From Burkholderia sp. lig30 (GTDB taxonomy: Bacteria > Pseudomonadota > Gammaproteobacteria > Burkholderiales > Burkholderiaceae): a stretch of DNA of 64,000 bases. The DNA lies in contig NZ_JGVW01000053.1 in assembly GCF_000687455.2 (NCBI RefSeq), positions 62,001 to 126,000 of the forward strand. The letters run 5' to 3'. The notes under the pieces were generated by a model, which was not told the origin of the DNA, made no database searches, and was given only the letters and a program-made list of their open reading frames with translations. Each line of letters begins with the position of its first letter. The stretch's first letter is position 1. This document shows positions 47,017-58,204 of the stretch, piece after piece. Both the position numbers and the translations under genes were made by a program.

Positions 47017-50000
47017 TGCGTTTCTCCAGGTTGGCTAGATGGCACCTTCATGCCGGATGGGACGACATCGAACGTCTGCGACGGGTTCGGGTTTCGCGCG
47101 CGGCGGCGCTGCAACAGAAACCAGGCCGCGGGGATAACGAACATGGAAAGCAGCGGCGCAGTGACCATGCCGCCGACCATCGGGGCGGCAATACGTTGCA
47201 TCACTTCGGAACCGGCACCGTGGCCGACCATGATGGGAACAAGGCCGGCCAGCACGACAGCGACCGTCATCGCCTTGGGGCGCACGCGCAGTACGGCACC
47301 TTCGCGAATCGCGTCGAACAGCAGCGCTTCCGTGAGTGGCTCGCCGGCTTCCAGCCGGCGGTTCAACGCGCCCTTCAGGTATAACAGCATGACGACGCCG
47401 AATTCGGCCGCGACGCCAGCGAGCGCGATGAAGCCGACCGACGTCGCGACAGAGACCGCGTGGCCCAGCCCCCAGATCAGCCAGAAGCCGCCGACGAGCG
47501 CGAACGGCACGGTCGACATCAGCAACAGCGCGTCCGCTGCGGAATTGAACGTCAGGAACAACAGCACGAAGATGACGACGAGCGTCACCGGGATAACCGT
47601 GCGCAGCTTCGCCGCTGCTCGCTCCAGATACTCGAATTGCCCGGACCAGGCGATTGAATAGCCCGGGGGCAGCTTGACCTGCCGCGCAACGGTCTTCTGC
47701 ATCGTCTGGACCGCGGACCGAAGGTCCGTGTTACGAATATCGACGTACACGTAGCCTGAGAGACGCGCATTTTCGCTACGAATCATGGGCGGGCCGTCGG
47801 CAATCGTGATGCGAGCGACGTCGCCGAGCTGGATTTGCGCGCCACGGTCCGTGACAACCGGCAGTTGCCGCAGCCTCTCGAGCGAGTCGCGGACTTCGCG
47901 CGGGTAACGGATATTGATCGGGAAGCGCTCCCGGCCGGCAATCACTTCGCCAACGTTTTCTCCGCCGACGGCCGACGAGACGACCGACTGGATGTCCGCG
48001 ACTGAAAGGCCATACCGTGCGGCCGCGAGCCGGTCGATGTCGACATCGATATACCGGCCGCCGTTCAGCCGCTCCGCCAATGCCGAGGTCACACCCGGCA
48101 CGCCCTTCACGGCGGTTTCGACCTGCGTCGCAATACGGTCGATTTGCGTCAGGTCGGGACCGGAAATTTTGACCCCGACCGGCGTCTTGATACCCGTGGA
48201 CAGCATGTCGAGACGATTGCGAATGGGCGGCACCCACACGTTCGACAGGCCCGGCACCTTGACGGTCCGGTCCAGCTCGTCGACCAGTTTCTCCGGCGTC
48301 ATGCCCGGCCGCCACTGGCTGCGCGGCTTGAACTGAATCGTTGTCTCGAACATCTCGAGCGGTGCCGGGTCCGTGGCCGTGTCGGCGCGGCCGGATTTGC
48401 CGAATACCGTCGCCACTTCAGGCACCGTCTTGATGAGCCGGTCGGTCTGCTGCAGCAACTCGGACGCTTTCTCCGCCGAAATTCCCGGCAGCGCGGTCGG
48501 CATGTACAGCAAATCGCCCTCGTCGAGCGGCGGCATGAACTCGCCCCCAAGACGGGAAACCGGGATGAGGGTCAGCGCGAGAGCCACGCCTGCCAGGCCG
48601 ATGGCGAGCCAGGGGCGCATCAGTGTTGCCTCGAGCAGCGGCTTGTACAGCCGAATCAGCACGCGGTTGATGGGGTTCGCGCTCTCGTGCGGAATGCGTC
48701 CACGGATGAGATATCCCATCAGCACCGGCACGAGCGTCACCGACAATCCGGCAGCGGCGGCAATCGTGTACGTCTTCGTGAATGCAAGTGGCGAGAACAG
48801 CTTGCCTTCCTGACCTTCCAGTGAGAACACCGGAATGAACGACAGCGTGATGATGAGCAGCGAGAAGAACAGCGCCGGCCCGACTTCCGCCGCGGAGGTC
48901 GCGATGAGCTCCCAGCGATGCGCCGTCGACATCGGCACACCCGTGTTCTCGTGCTCATACGCCTCCAGGTGCTTGTGCGCGTTTTCTATCATCACGATGG
49001 CCGCGTCAATCATCGCGCCAATGGCAATCGCGATGCCGCCCAGCGACATCAGGTTCGCATTCACGCCCTGGTAGCGCATGACGATGAACGCGGCCAGGAC
49101 GCCGAGCGGCAGCGACAGGATGGCGACGAACGCGCTTCGCATGTGAAACAGGAACACCGCGCAAACGAGCCCGACGATGATGAACTCCTCGATGAGCTTG
49201 TCCTTCAGGTTGTCCACGGCGCGTTCGATGAGCTGCGAGCGGTCGTAAGTCGTGACGATCTCGACACCGGGCGGCAGTGAGCGCTTCAGGTCGGAGAGTT
49301 TGGCCTTGACGGCGTCGATGGTCGTCAACGCGTTCTTGCCCGAGCGCATGACGATGACGCCACCCGCGACTTCTCCTTCGCCGTTCAGTTCGGCGATGCC
49401 ACGACGCATCTCGGGACCCGTCTGGATGCGCGCAATGTCTCCGAGCAGCACTGGCGTACCGGCGTCATTCGTTCGCAGCACGATATTGCGGAAGTCGTCG
49501 AGCGAGCGCAGGTAACCGGACGAGCGCACCATGTACTCCGACTCGGCAAGCTCGACCACCGAGCCACCGGACTCCTGGTTGGCCTTGCCCAGCGCATCGG
49601 CCACCATGGATTGCGTAATGCCGTAGGCGCGCAATTTGTCCGGGTCCAACACGACCTGATACTGGCGCACCATCCCTCCGATGCTCGCGACCTCGGAGAC
49701 GTCCGGCACCGACTTCAGTTCGAATTTGAGGAACCAGTCGTTGAGCGCGCGCAACTGCCCGAGATCGTGTTGCCCGCTCCGGTCGACGAGCGCGTACTCG
49801 TACACCCAGCCGACGCCCGTTGCATCAGGACCGAGCGAGACGGTCGCGCCTTGCAGGAGGCGGCTTTGCACTTGATTCAGGTACTCCAGCACACGCGAGC
49901 GCGCCCAGTACTGGTCCGTCCTGTCGTCGAACAGCACGTAGACGAACGCGTCACCGAACGACGAGTACGCGCGAATGGTTCTGGCGCCAGGCACGCCGAG

Positions 50001-50219
50001 CAGCGTCGTCGTCAGCGGATACGTGACCTGGTCCTCGACGACCTGCGGCGCCTTGCCCGGATACGACGCCTTGATGATGACCTGCGTATCCGACAGGTCC
50101 GGCAGCGCGTCGAGCGGCGTTTCCTTCAGCGAGTACACGCCCCATGCCGTCACCAGCATGGTCGCGAGCAGCACGAGGAACCGGTTGTGAATCGACCAGC
50201 GAATAAGGCGCGCAATCAT
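47013..50219 (-). CDS. cusA: HME-RND copper/silver efflux pump CusA
   Basis: A 1068-residue RND transporter of the heavy-metal type, with twelve membrane segments in two sets around large periplasmic loops. Typical CusA/CzcA blocks include [38 protein letters not shown] and [19 protein letters not shown]. It exports Cu(I)/Ag(I) from periplasm or membrane through CusC. It overlaps cusB and cusF by four bases on either side. Confidence 0.95.
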   Translation of the reverse strand: MIARLIRWSIHNRFLVLLATMLVTAWGVYSLKETPLDALPDLSDTQVIIKASYPGKAPQVVEDQVTYPLTTTLLGVPGARTIRAYSSFGDAFVYVLFDDRTDQYWARSRVLEYLNQVQSRLLQGATVSLGPDATGVGWVYEYALVDRSGQHDLGQLRALNDWFLKFELKSVPDVSEVASIGGMVRQYQVVLDPDKLRAYGITQSMVADALGKANQESGGSVVELAESEYMVRSSGYLRSLDDFRNIVLRTNDAGTPVLLGDIARIQTGPEMRRGIAELNGEGEVAGGVIVMRSGKNALTTIDAVKAKLSDLKRSLPPGVEIVTTYDRSQLIERAVDNLKDKLIEEFIIVGLVCAVFLFHMRSAFVAILSLPLGVLAAFIVMRYQGVNANLMSLGGIAIAIGAMIDAAIVMIENAHKHLEAYEHENTGVPMSTAHRWELIATSAAEVGPALFFSLLIITLSFIPVFSLEGQEGKLFSPLAFTKTYTIAAAAGLSVTLVPVLMGYLIRGRIPHESANPINRVLIRLYKPLLEATLMRPWLAIGLAGVALALTLIPVSRLGGEFMPPLDEGDLLYMPTALPGISAEKASELLQQTDRLIKTVPEVATVFGKSGRADTATDPAPLEMFETTIQFKPRSQWRPGMTPEKLVDELDRTVKVPGLSNVWVPPIRNRLDMLSTGIKTPVGVKISGPDLTQIDRIATQVETAVKGVPGVTSALAERLNGGRYIDVDIDRLAAARYGLSVADIQSVVSSAVGGENVGEVIAGRERFPINIRYPREVRDSLERLRQLPVVTDRGAQIQLGDVARITIADGPPMIRSENARLSGYVYVDIRNTDLRSAVQTMQKTVARQVKLPPGYSIAWSGQFEYLERAAAKLRTVIPVTLVVIFVLLFLTFNSAADALLLMSTVPFALVGGFWLIWGLGHAVSVATSVGFIALAGVAAEFGVVMLLYLKGALNRRLEAGEPLTEALLFDAIREGAVLRVRPKAMTVAVVLAGLVPIMVGHGAGSEVMQRIAAPMVGGMVTAPLLSMFVIPAAWFLLQRRRARNPNPSQTFDVVPSGMKVPSSQPGETQ

Positions 50220-51739
50220 TTCGCGCCTCCTGCTGGTTCAACCTTGGTAAGTTGGTAGCCGTCGTCCGTTTGCTTGAAGACGAAGTGCACGGTCTGGCCG
50301 GCCTTCACGTCCGGAAAGGCGTTGGGCGCAGGCTTGTTGAACGCCATTGTCATCGCGCCCCATCCGAGCGCGGGAACAGGTTGGTGCGAGAACGTGATGT
50401 CCGAGGCCGTCACCTTTTCGACCTTGCCAGTCGTCTCATAGGTGTGTGCGGCTGCGGCGGAGCCTGGCGTGGCGAGGCTCGCGCCGGTGCGGCTCTCCAA
50501 CCGGGGGAGAACCGATTTCAGGCTGGCCTCGGAATCGATGAGGAACTGGCCGGACGCGACGACGGTATCGCCTTCGTTCAATCCGCTGAGTATCTCGGTT
50601 TCGTTGCTGACGTCATTGCCTGTGGTGACCGACGCGGGTTGAAGGCGACCGTCGCTGTTCTTCACGATGACCACCGAGCGCTTGCCCGTGGCGATGACCG
50701 CTTCGGACGGCACGAGCAGACGCGATACGGCTTTCTGGCCGCCGATGCGCACGCGCATCAACATGCCCGGCGTCAGCTTGAGCGTGCTGTTGTCGATTTC
50801 CAGACGCGCCTGCAGCGTGCGGCTGGTGGTGCTGATGCCAGGCAGCATTTCGCGGATGCGGCCCGTGAAGTGCCGGGCCGGGTCGCCGGCGAACGTCGCA
50901 TCGACCGTCATGCCTGGCTGCACGCTCATCGCGAGCGCTTCCGGAATTTCGACGATGAGCCAGAGCGTCGACAAGCCGGAAATCTTCGCGAGCGTCTGCC
51001 CCGGCGCCACCATCGCACCGTCGCGAACGTTCAGTTCGCTGACGACGCCCGTCTCCGGCGACGTCAGGACGACGTGCGTTTGCGCGTTGCCGGTCCGGTC
51101 GAGGCTTGCGATGACGCCGTCGGGGATCGACAGCGCGCGCATGCGCGCCCGCGACGCGTCAAGCAGACTGCCATCCATGCCACCTCGCTTGAGCGCGAGG
51201 TATTCTTCTTGCGGTGCGAGCCAGTCCGGCACGAACAACGACGCAATCGGCGCGCCTTTGGCGATGCGCTGCATCGGCGCGCCGGCGTACAGACGGTCGA
51301 TGTAGCCCGTGACGCGCGACTGAACGACGTCCGAGCGTGACTCATCGAACTGCGTCGTGCCGACCGCATCGAACCCGCCCGTCGTGTCCTGCCGGCGAAC
51401 GGTCGCATAGCGGATGCCGAGATTCTGCTGCAAACCCGGGTCGATCTCGATGCCAGACGAGCTGCCGCCTTCGTCCGCGTAAACGGGCTCGAGCTGCATG
51501 TCCATGAATGGCGATTTGCCCGGCTTGTCGAAGTGCTGGTTCGGCACCATCGGGTCATGCCAGTACAGCACCTTCCTGCCGGTCTTCGCGTCAATCCTGT
51601 CGCCAGAAGCGGAGGCAGCGGTTGGTGCCGCCACTGCGCCGGTCGATGCGTGGCGCGCACCGACGAAGTAGCCTGCTCCGAGCAAGATGGCGCCGGCGAA
51701 CACCGCCAGCACGGCGCGCACCAGTGGTTTGTGGGTCAT
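50216..51739 (-). CDS. cusB: CusB adaptor with C-terminal CusF domain
   Basis: A 507-residue membrane-fusion protein. One N-terminal membrane anchor, a heavy-metal-binding [20 protein letters not shown] segment, the adaptor core with beta-barrel and hairpin regions, and from about residue 425 a fused CusF-like domain ([20 protein letters not shown]). The fusion gives the adaptor its own copper ligand domain besides separate CusF. AGGAG precedes the ATG at 51739; the longer frame upstream runs into cusC and is rejected. Confidence 0.93.
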   Translation of the reverse strand: MTHKPLVRAVLAVFAGAILLGAGYFVGARHASTGAVAAPTAASASGDRIDAKTGRKVLYWHDPMVPNQHFDKPGKSPFMDMQLEPVYADEGGSSSGIEIDPGLQQNLGIRYATVRRQDTTGGFDAVGTTQFDESRSDVVQSRVTGYIDRLYAGAPMQRIAKGAPIASLFVPDWLAPQEEYLALKRGGMDGSLLDASRARMRALSIPDGVIASLDRTGNAQTHVVLTSPETGVVSELNVRDGAMVAPGQTLAKISGLSTLWLIVEIPEALAMSVQPGMTVDATFAGDPARHFTGRIREMLPGISTTSRTLQARLEIDNSTLKLTPGMLMRVRIGGQKAVSRLLVPSEAVIATGKRSVVIVKNSDGRLQPASVTTGNDVSNETEILSGLNEGDTVVASGQFLIDSEASLKSVLPRLESRTGASLATPGSAAAAHTYETTGKVEKVTASDITFSHQPVPALGWGAMTMAFNKPAPNAFPDVKAGQTVHFVFKQTDDGYQLTKVEPAGGAK

Positions 51740-51750
51740 GTTGTTCTCCT

Positions 51751-53043
51751 TCACTGAGCAGCGGCCATCGTGGACGGTACGACTTGATATTCGAGCTGGG
51801 CCCAGGTTTGCGAGACCTCGCGCTTGAGGTCGAGTACCTGCAGCTGGGCATCCAGCTGCCCGCGACGGGCGGCGAACGTGTCTGCGAGTGACCCGGTCCC
51901 GGCGCGATAGGCGGCATTCGCGAGCGCGACGCGTTGGTCTGCCGCCGGCAACAGGGATTGGTCCAGATTGGCAATGCGCTCGCGGCCGCTCGCCAGGATG
52001 GCGGACTGGCTGCGAATGTCGGCCTGTACCTGCCGAAGCGTGTCCTCGTAGGTCAGACGCGCCCTGGTTGCGAGTTCGGCCTTCTCCGCGACGTCGCGGT
52101 TCTGGCGATTCTTCCGATTCAGCGGCAGCGGAATGCTGACGCCCACCGACACCATGTTCGAGTACGCTCCGCCGCGTTGCTGATATGCGACTTCCCACGT
52201 CCAGTTCGGACGGCGCTCGCTGTCGGCGACCGCCGTATTCGCCTCGGCGACGGCGATGTCGTCAGCCGCAGCCACGAGCGTCGGCTGCGCGACGCGTAGT
52301 TCGTCCGGCGGTAATGAGGAAACGAAAGACTCGGGCGTGGGTGGCTCCCCGGCGACATCCGAAACCGGCGCGGCCGTCCAGCGCGACAGGCCGATCAGCG
52401 CGGTCTGGTAGGTCTGCTGCGCCTTCAGCACCTGGTCACGGGTTTGCGCCAGCATGGCTTGCGCCTGGACCACGTCAGCGGCACTCGCCTTCGCACCACG
52501 ATAGGACGCCTTCGTGGCCGCCAGCTCGTGATTCATGTGGTCCAGCAACGCGTGCTGGAGCCCGAGTGCCTTTTTCGCATAGACGGCATTGAGCCAGGCC
52601 GTCGCGGTCTGTTGACGGACATTGGCCATCTGCATCAGATAGCCGGCGCGTTCGCGCCCGACGACCTCGGTCGCCAGCGTGGAACGCAGCCGTCGCTTCT
52701 CACCGGAAACCCATTCCTGTTCGATGCCGATGCGCCGCATCGTCATGAAGTCCTGGCCAATGGTGAAGCGCTGCGGACCGTTCACGGGCAAATTGTCGAT
52801 GCCCGCCGTGAGCATCGGGTCCGGAAGCTGGCCGGCTTTGACTGCCACCTCCGAGCTGGCGCGAACGGAGGCTTGCGCCGCCTGCATCGACGCGGAACGG
52901 TCGGTCGCCGATTGCAACGCTGCGTCCAGCGTAAGAGATGCTTGCTGTGCGTGTACGACGCCTGCAAATACGAGCGCGGCAAAAAGTGTATGCGCGCGCC
53001 AAGGGACACGCCGACCCCGCGACGTACCGAAATTGAATCGCAT
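51751..53043 (-). CDS. cusC: Outer-membrane efflux protein CusC (TolC family)
   Basis: A 430-residue TolC-family protein with a signal sequence ending near VVHAQ and two repeats of long helices (for example KASAADVVQAQAMLAQTRDQ). No lipobox Cys is seen, unlike E. coli CusC. It forms the outer channel of the CusCBA pump. It starts the cusC-cusB-cusA-cusF operon and ends 11 bp before cusB. Confidence 0.88.
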   Translation of the reverse strand: MRFNFGTSRGRRVPWRAHTLFAALVFAGVVHAQQASLTLDAALQSATDRSASMQAAQASVRASSEVAVKAGQLPDPMLTAGIDNLPVNGPQRFTIGQDFMTMRRIGIEQEWVSGEKRRLRSTLATEVVGRERAGYLMQMANVRQQTATAWLNAVYAKKALGLQHALLDHMNHELAATKASYRGAKASAADVVQAQAMLAQTRDQVLKAQQTYQTALIGLSRWTAAPVSDVAGEPPTPESFVSSLPPDELRVAQPTLVAAADDIAVAEANTAVADSERRPNWTWEVAYQQRGGAYSNMVSVGVSIPLPLNRKNRQNRDVAEKAELATRARLTYEDTLRQVQADIRSQSAILASGRERIANLDQSLLPAADQRVALANAAYRAGTGSLADTFAARRGQLDAQLQVLDLKREVSQTWAQLEYQVVPSTMAAAQ

Positions 53044-53135
53044 GTTCTAACCCCAACGGCGAAATCCCATAGGGACTCCACGTCCTGACATAGGACGAAC
53101 CTCACCGCGGCTGCGGTGAACCTGTCGGATCGGGA

Positions 53136-53504
53136 TTAAATGAGGCGGGGAGGTCGCCACAACCCGTTCGGGTCGCGGACCGGGAGAGACTGGGCGTAAT
53201 GGAAGGTGACAGGTTGAGCAAGCGCGGCAGGCCGGCTGACGTCCACTCGAGCGGCCGGATGGTACAGGCTGCCGAATTGACACTGGGCACTCACTTTGCA
53301 GAACACGCCCTTGGCCTTGGCTTTGTCGACGGACGACGGTTTCATTGAATCGCAGCCGGGCATGTCACCAGGCGTGCTGACACTTGACTCCACGGACATG
53401 TTTTGCTGCATCGGACATTCGCCGGTCAAGCCGCTCGCTGCCAACCCACTGATGGGTAGCACCGCGCAAAGCAGCAAGAGGAAGATGGTCCGAAGCAGTT
53501 TCAT
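53136..53504 (-). CDS. Small exported Cys-containing protein in copper cluster
   Basis: A 122-residue protein with a signal peptide (MKLLRTIFLLLLCAVLPISG). The mature part has several Met and Cys (ECPMQQNM, PGCDSMK, CKVSAQC) and ends in a basic tail. I do not recognise a named family. Its place directly upstream of cusC, with no promoter-sized gap, suggests a periplasmic copper role. Confidence 0.65.
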   Translation of the reverse strand: MKLLRTIFLLLLCAVLPISGLAASGLTGECPMQQNMSVESSVSTPGDMPGCDSMKPSSVDKAKAKGVFCKVSAQCQFGSLYHPAARVDVSRPAALAQPVTFHYAQSLPVRDPNGLWRPPRLI

Positions 53505-53656
53505 GGTGCAAATTATAGCTCGCCCGCCAGATGATGAAATGCGCCCATGAAAAGAGCCCGGCACGCAGCCGGGCTTGAAATGGATGCTCGCTGGAGGCGC
53601 GTGTTGCAGCCTCATGGACGAACCACCCGCGTGGATGGATAAGACACCCGACTGAA

Positions 53657-54601
53657 TTAAGTCGTGCCCGGCAGCGGACTTGAGACGAGCACGGCAGCCA
53701 CCACCAGCACGCTGGCCAGGACGAGCGACTCGACCTGGAGTACCGCACCGAAACGGCGCAGCAGCCCCGTAGGCGTGGCTGCGGAAGGGTTTTTCAACAC
53801 GGACAGCAACTTTGGCATCTCGAAGAAGCGATTGTGTCCACCGAGCGCCGCGGCAATCAGGACAAGTGCGAGCTTGAGCAGCAGAACCTGTCCATATGCC
53901 GACTCCAGCAAGTTGGAAGGCGTATTGACTCCCCGCCATCCGTTGTATGCGCCCGTACTGAACAGGACAATCAATGCGTAAGTCGATGCGTCGGAGAGCG
54001 ACTGCACGAACGATGCGCCGTTCTGGCGTTCGCTTCCTGGTACGCAAATCAGACGAGGCATTACCACGTATGTTGTCACGAGCACGAGGCCGACCCACGC
54101 GCTGATAGCCAGCAAATGCAGCCAATCCACCCAAACTGGCAGACTGAATAGCCCCGTATCCACTGGATGCCCGCCATTACTGCGCGCAAGCGCGACGCCG
54201 GCCAATGCAGTCCACATCATGAGCGGGAAGCGTGTTTCGCTTCCTGAGCGCAGGAATGACAGCATGACGATACAGAGGGTGAAGCCGGCACCGACCGACC
54301 ACGCGTGCCCAAAGCCGGTTTCCACGACCATCGACCACACTGCGGGGCCGGCTTCGAACAGCGTCGACTCGCTCATCAATGCACAGTGTGCCCAGAGTGA
54401 CAGCACGCTTGCCAGCAGCGAGACAATGGACGCAATGCGCAGTGTCGCCACCAGACGTTGGCCAATACCAACTTGCCAGTCAGACTCGCCGCGAGCGAGC
54501 CATTGGCTACTGAGCAACGCGCCGACGATGACGGCGAAACCAACGTTCTGCATGGCCACCGCAACCAGCCGCAAGATGCCGAGAAACCCGTCGTTCATCA
54601 C
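53657..54601 (-). CDS. copD: Copper resistance protein CopD
   Basis: A 314-residue inner-membrane protein with about eight hydrophobic segments. The CopD/PcoD landmark histidines are seen in GHAWSVGAGF, SNGGHPVD and WVDWLHLLAISAWVGLVLVT. It works with CopC, taking copper from the periplasm across the inner membrane. Its ATG overlaps the copC stop by four bases. Confidence 0.9.
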   Translation of the reverse strand: MMNDGFLGILRLVAVAMQNVGFAVIVGALLSSQWLARGESDWQVGIGQRLVATLRIASIVSLLASVLSLWAHCALMSESTLFEAGPAVWSMVVETGFGHAWSVGAGFTLCIVMLSFLRSGSETRFPLMMWTALAGVALARSNGGHPVDTGLFSLPVWVDWLHLLAISAWVGLVLVTTYVVMPRLICVPGSERQNGASFVQSLSDASTYALIVLFSTGAYNGWRGVNTPSNLLESAYGQVLLLKLALVLIAAALGGHNRFFEMPKLLSVLKNPSAATPTGLLRRFGAVLQVESLVLASVLVVAAVLVSSPLPGTT

Positions 54602-54972
54602 TTCACCTTGAAGGTATATGTGCCCTTCGTCTTGTGAGAATCAGCGGTCATCACGGCCCACTGGACCGTGTACGTACCCGATGCCAGCCTGGGCACCGCG
54701 ACGGTCATCGCACGCGGGTTAGACGCGTCGACCCGCGCCTTTTCCTTCGTGACGGCGGCACCGCTTGCGTCGGATACCTTTACCGAGCTGAAGGTCGGTT
54801 CGAGGTCTTCGTTGAAGGACAGGCGCAGCGCATCTGGCGCGACGTCGACCGTGCTGCCAGATGCGGGAACCGCGCTTTCCAGCTTGCCGTGTGCCAACGC
54901 CGAGACCGGCACGAGCGCGATCGTGCTGGCCGCAGCCATGCCGGCCAGATGCTTGAGAGTAAGTGTCTTCAT
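54598..54972 (-). CDS. copC: Periplasmic copper-binding protein CopC
   Basis: A 124-residue exported protein. After the signal peptide comes ALAHGKLESAVPASGSTV, where the His after cleavage is the Cu(II) ligand, then the CopC fold ending SGTYTVQWAVMTADSHKTKG with the second His. It binds copper in the periplasm and passes it to CopD. Confidence 0.92.
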   Translation of the reverse strand: MKTLTLKHLAGMAAASTIALVPVSALAHGKLESAVPASGSTVDVAPDALRLSFNEDLEPTFSSVKVSDASGAAVTKEKARVDASNPRAMTVAVPRLASGTYTVQWAVMTADSHKTKGTYTFKVK

Positions 54973-55035
54973 AGTGTTGCTCGTCTCGAATGGTCGCGGC
55001 GGGGACGCGATACCAATGCGCCCCGCCAGATGTCG

Positions 55036-55383
55036 TCACTGCTTCTTCAGCTTCACCACGGTGAGCGCGCCATTGACTTCCTCGGCCACGAAGTCGATCT
55101 TGTCGCCGACCTTCACCTGAGACAGCATCGCCGGGTCCTTGACCTTGAAGACCATCGTCATCGCTTCCATGCCGAGGTTCTCGAGCGGGCCGTGCTTGAT
55201 GGTCAGCTTGCCGGCTGCCAGGTCGACCTTCCTGATTTCGCCGTGCGACATGCTGTCTTTCATGTCGGCGGATTGCATGGCCGCACTGCCCATGCTCATG
55301 TTGCCCATGTCACCGGCCGCATACGAGGCAGCGGAAAAGGCCAGTGCACAGCCCATCGCAATCGAAACAAGTGCTTTTTTCAT
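55036..55383 (-). CDS. Second CusF-like copper-binding protein
   Basis: A 115-residue exported protein: signal peptide to ASYA, Met-rich stretch (GDMGNMSMGSAAMQSADMKD), then a CusF fold (LTIKHGPLENLGMEAMTMVF) with the His and two Met ligands. It is a paralogue of the CusF encoded at 46.7 kb and sits between the multicopper oxidase and copC. Confidence 0.9.
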   Translation of the reverse strand: MKKALVSIAMGCALAFSAASYAAGDMGNMSMGSAAMQSADMKDSMSHGEIRKVDLAAGKLTIKHGPLENLGMEAMTMVFKVKDPAMLSQVKVGDKIDFVAEEVNGALTVVKLKKQ

Positions 55384-55449
55384 CGTGCTTTCTCCAGAGT
55401 TGAGGTGATGAAATCATTAGTCAGGTGAGCCCCGACCTTGTTGGATCAT

Positions 55450-56745
55450 TCAGCTATCCGGCAGCTCGCCGGTGTATTCGTACGCCACGGTGCCCTTCGG
55501 GTGCCTGAACCAGCCCGGGTCGCGGTAGTCGTTTCGGCCGAGGCCCTGCCGCACCTTGACGACCGTGAACATGCCGCCCATTTCCAGCGGGCCGAACGGT
55601 CCGGTGCCGGTCATCATCGGCAGCGTGTTGTCAGGCAGCGGCATCTCCATCTCGCCCATCGCACCGCCCGTGCTGCCCATCGCCATGTAATCCGGCACCA
55701 GCTTGTTGATGCGCTTCGCGAGGTCCTTCTGCGGCACGCCGATGAGGTTCGGCACCTGGTGTCCCATCGCATTCATCGTGTGATGCGACTTGTGGCAATG
55801 GAAAGCCCAGTCGCCTGGCCGGTTTGCAGTGAACTCGATCGCGCGCATCTGCCCGACGGCGACGTCGGTCGTCACTTCCGGCCAGCGCGCCGACGGCGGT
55901 ATCCATCCCCCATCGGTGCCGACGACCTCGAAGCTGTAGCCGTGCAGGTGAATCGGGTGATTCGTCATCGTCAGATTGCCGAACCGGATGCGGACTCGGT
56001 CGCCCGCGCGCACCGGCAGCGGGTCAATCCCCGGAAATACGCGCGAATTCCACGTCCACATGTTGAATTCGGTCATCGTGTTGACGCGCGGCGTGTAGCT
56101 GCCGGGGTCGATGTCGTATGCAGACATCAGGAACACGAAGTCGCGGTCTACCGGCATCACGCCCCGGTCCTTCGGATGCACGATGAACGTGCCCATCATC
56201 CCCATCGCCATCTGCACCATCTCGTCCGCGTGCGGGTGATACATGAAGGTGCCGTGCTTCTCGAGCTGAAACTCGTACACGTAGGTCTTGCCGGGCGGAA
56301 TCTGCGGTTGTGTGAGACCGCCGACGCCGTCCATTCCGCAGGGAAGCAGCATGCCGTGCCAGTGGACCGTGGTGTGCTCCGGCAGCTTGTTGGTCACGAA
56401 GATGCGGACCTTGTCGCCCTCGACCGCCTCGATCGTCGGGCCAGGCGACTGGCCGTTGTAGCCCCAGAGATTGGCTTTCATGCCGGGCGCCATTTCGCGA
56501 ACGACCGGCTCCGCCGTCAGGTGGAATTCTTTCCAGCCGTTTTTCATGCGCCACGGCAGTGACCAGCCGTTCAGCGTCGTCACCGGCGTGTAGGGCCGCC
56601 CGTTGGGCGGCTGAAGCGGCGGCTGCGTGTCGGGCCGCGCCATCGTCGGCGCCTCCGGCAGCGAGGCTGCCCCGGCTTTGCTGACCAGCGCGGCACCCAG
56701 CAATGCGGCGCCCGAGCCGCTCAGGAATGTTCGTCGTGACACCAT
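55450..56745 (-). CDS. Multicopper oxidase (CopA/CueO type)
   Basis: A 431-residue three-domain copper oxidase. The twin-arginine signal SRRTFLSGSG directs it to the periplasm. Copper sites are complete: TVHWHGM, MYHPHADE, NHPIHLHGYS and FHCHKSHHTMNAMG (type 1 axial Met). It oxidises Cu(I) to less toxic Cu(II). The ATG at 56745 has AAGG upstream, one base after the stop of the preceding TolC-family gene. Confidence 0.92.
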   Translation of the reverse strand: MVSRRTFLSGSGAALLGAALVSKAGAASLPEAPTMARPDTQPPLQPPNGRPYTPVTTLNGWSLPWRMKNGWKEFHLTAEPVVREMAPGMKANLWGYNGQSPGPTIEAVEGDKVRIFVTNKLPEHTTVHWHGMLLPCGMDGVGGLTQPQIPPGKTYVYEFQLEKHGTFMYHPHADEMVQMAMGMMGTFIVHPKDRGVMPVDRDFVFLMSAYDIDPGSYTPRVNTMTEFNMWTWNSRVFPGIDPLPVRAGDRVRIRFGNLTMTNHPIHLHGYSFEVVGTDGGWIPPSARWPEVTTDVAVGQMRAIEFTANRPGDWAFHCHKSHHTMNAMGHQVPNLIGVPQKDLAKRINKLVPDYMAMGSTGGAMGEMEMPLPDNTLPMMTGTGPFGPLEMGGMFTVVKVRQGLGRNDYRDPGWFRHPKGTVAYEYTGELPDS

Positions 56746-56746
56746 C

Positions 56747-58204
56747 TCATTTACCTTCGGCGTTCTTGAGCAGCGCTGCAGGCATGGCTGCAGCGGTTGT
56801 GGATGACGGGGTTGGGCGAGCGGAAGCGTCCGCCGGACGGTCGGCCGGCGGAAGGCGTCCACCCAACGCAAGTTGCAGGTCGGTTTCCGCGAGCCAGTAG
56901 TCCTTCAGCGCGTCGATGTAGCCGTTGACCGCATTGACCTGTTCTCGCGAATCGGCGAGCAGGTCGAACGCGCTGGCGAGCATGCCGTTGTAGCGCAGCA
57001 GCATCTCGTCGGAGATGGTCTTGCGCAACGGCACCACCTCGTCGCGGTAATGCTTTGCGATGTCGTAATTCGTCACGTAGGCGACGTACGATTCACGGAC
57101 TTCGGAACGCGCGTCGACGGCCGTCTGCGCGAGCTTGTTCGCCGATTGCATGTACAGCGCTTCCGCACGCGCAACCTTGGCGCTACCCCAATCGAAAATC
57201 GGAATCTCGACGCTGATTTCGTAGCCGTGCTCGTGCCCTTTGTCGGTCTCGAAGTTGTCGAGGTAACCGACCTCCAGCGCATTGACGAAGCGCGTCGCCT
57301 TGCTCAGGCCGAGGGACGTCGCGACGCCCTGCGTGCGCAACTTCGCAGCCTGGATGTCGAGCCGGTTCTGCATCGCGAAGACCTCCAGGTCCTTCAGTTC
57401 CGGCCGCTCGCTGGGCACGTCCGGCAGCCGGTCCGGCAAGCTGAATTGCGTCGCCGCGCCCCACACACCCATCACGCGAGTCAGCTTCTCTCGCGCCGCG
57501 AAGGCGTGTTGCCGCGCCTTCGCGAGCTGAGTCGTCGCGTCGGCATAAAACGCCTGCTCGCGCGCATAGTCGAGCCGGCTGGCGTTGCCTGCCTGCTGCA
57601 TCCGGTGCGCCAGTTCTGCACCGGCACTGGCGGAATCCTTGACCTGTTCGGCGTATTTCGCCGACTGCGCCGCGGCCACGGCGCTCACGTATGCGCGGCG
57701 CGCGTCGGCGGCCACCTTGAGCATCGCGTCAGCCGTCTCCAGCCGGGTCTGCTCGAAGCGGCGGCGCTCGATGCGCGTGGCCAGCGGCAACGTCAGGATG
57801 GCCAGCACATTCGCGGAAAACGTGCGCGTGATGCCGAGGTTGTCGCTCCAGCGCGTGCGGCTGAAGCTGAAGCCGGGATTCGGCAGGCGGCCGGCCTGGA
57901 CAAGGTCCGCTTCCGAGACGCCCAGTTCGGCGTAGGACGCCTGCAATCCCGCGTTGTTGAGCAACGCGACCTGGACGGCGTCATCCATGGCCAGCGGTTT
58001 TCCGAGGAGCTCGCGCGTGCGTTGCGCGACTGCGTCACGGTCCTGGTCGGTACGGACGAAGACCGCCTCCTTCCCGAGCCGCTCCGATGCGGTGGTCGAA
58101 ACGGTATTGAAACCGCCGTCCCGGGAAAAGGTCGTACAGCCGGCGAGCACGACCAGCGCGGCCGCACCGGCCATCACCCGAATGGGAATGCGTCGATCGG
58201 TCAT
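56747..58204 (-). CDS. TolC-family outer-membrane protein paired with multicopper oxidase
   Basis: A 485-residue outer-membrane factor with a probable lipoprotein signal (MAGAAALVVLAGC) and two helical repeats (for example YAREQAFYADATTQLAKARQ). It is a second TolC-type protein in the cluster besides CusC. Coupling to the oxidase gene instead of an RND pump makes a role distinct from CusC likely. The next upstream gene overlaps it by four bases. Confidence 0.85.
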   Translation of the reverse strand: MTDRRIPIRVMAGAAALVVLAGCTTFSRDGGFNTVSTTASERLGKEAVFVRTDQDRDAVAQRTRELLGKPLAMDDAVQVALLNNAGLQASYAELGVSEADLVQAGRLPNPGFSFSRTRWSDNLGITRTFSANVLAILTLPLATRIERRRFEQTRLETADAMLKVAADARRAYVSAVAAAQSAKYAEQVKDSASAGAELAHRMQQAGNASRLDYAREQAFYADATTQLAKARQHAFAAREKLTRVMGVWGAATQFSLPDRLPDVPSERPELKDLEVFAMQNRLDIQAAKLRTQGVATSLGLSKATRFVNALEVGYLDNFETDKGHEHGYEISVEIPIFDWGSAKVARAEALYMQSANKLAQTAVDARSEVRESYVAYVTNYDIAKHYRDEVVPLRKTISDEMLLRYNGMLASAFDLLADSREQVNAVNGYIDALKDYWLAETDLQLALGGRLPPADRPADASARPTPSSTTAAAMPAALLKNAEGK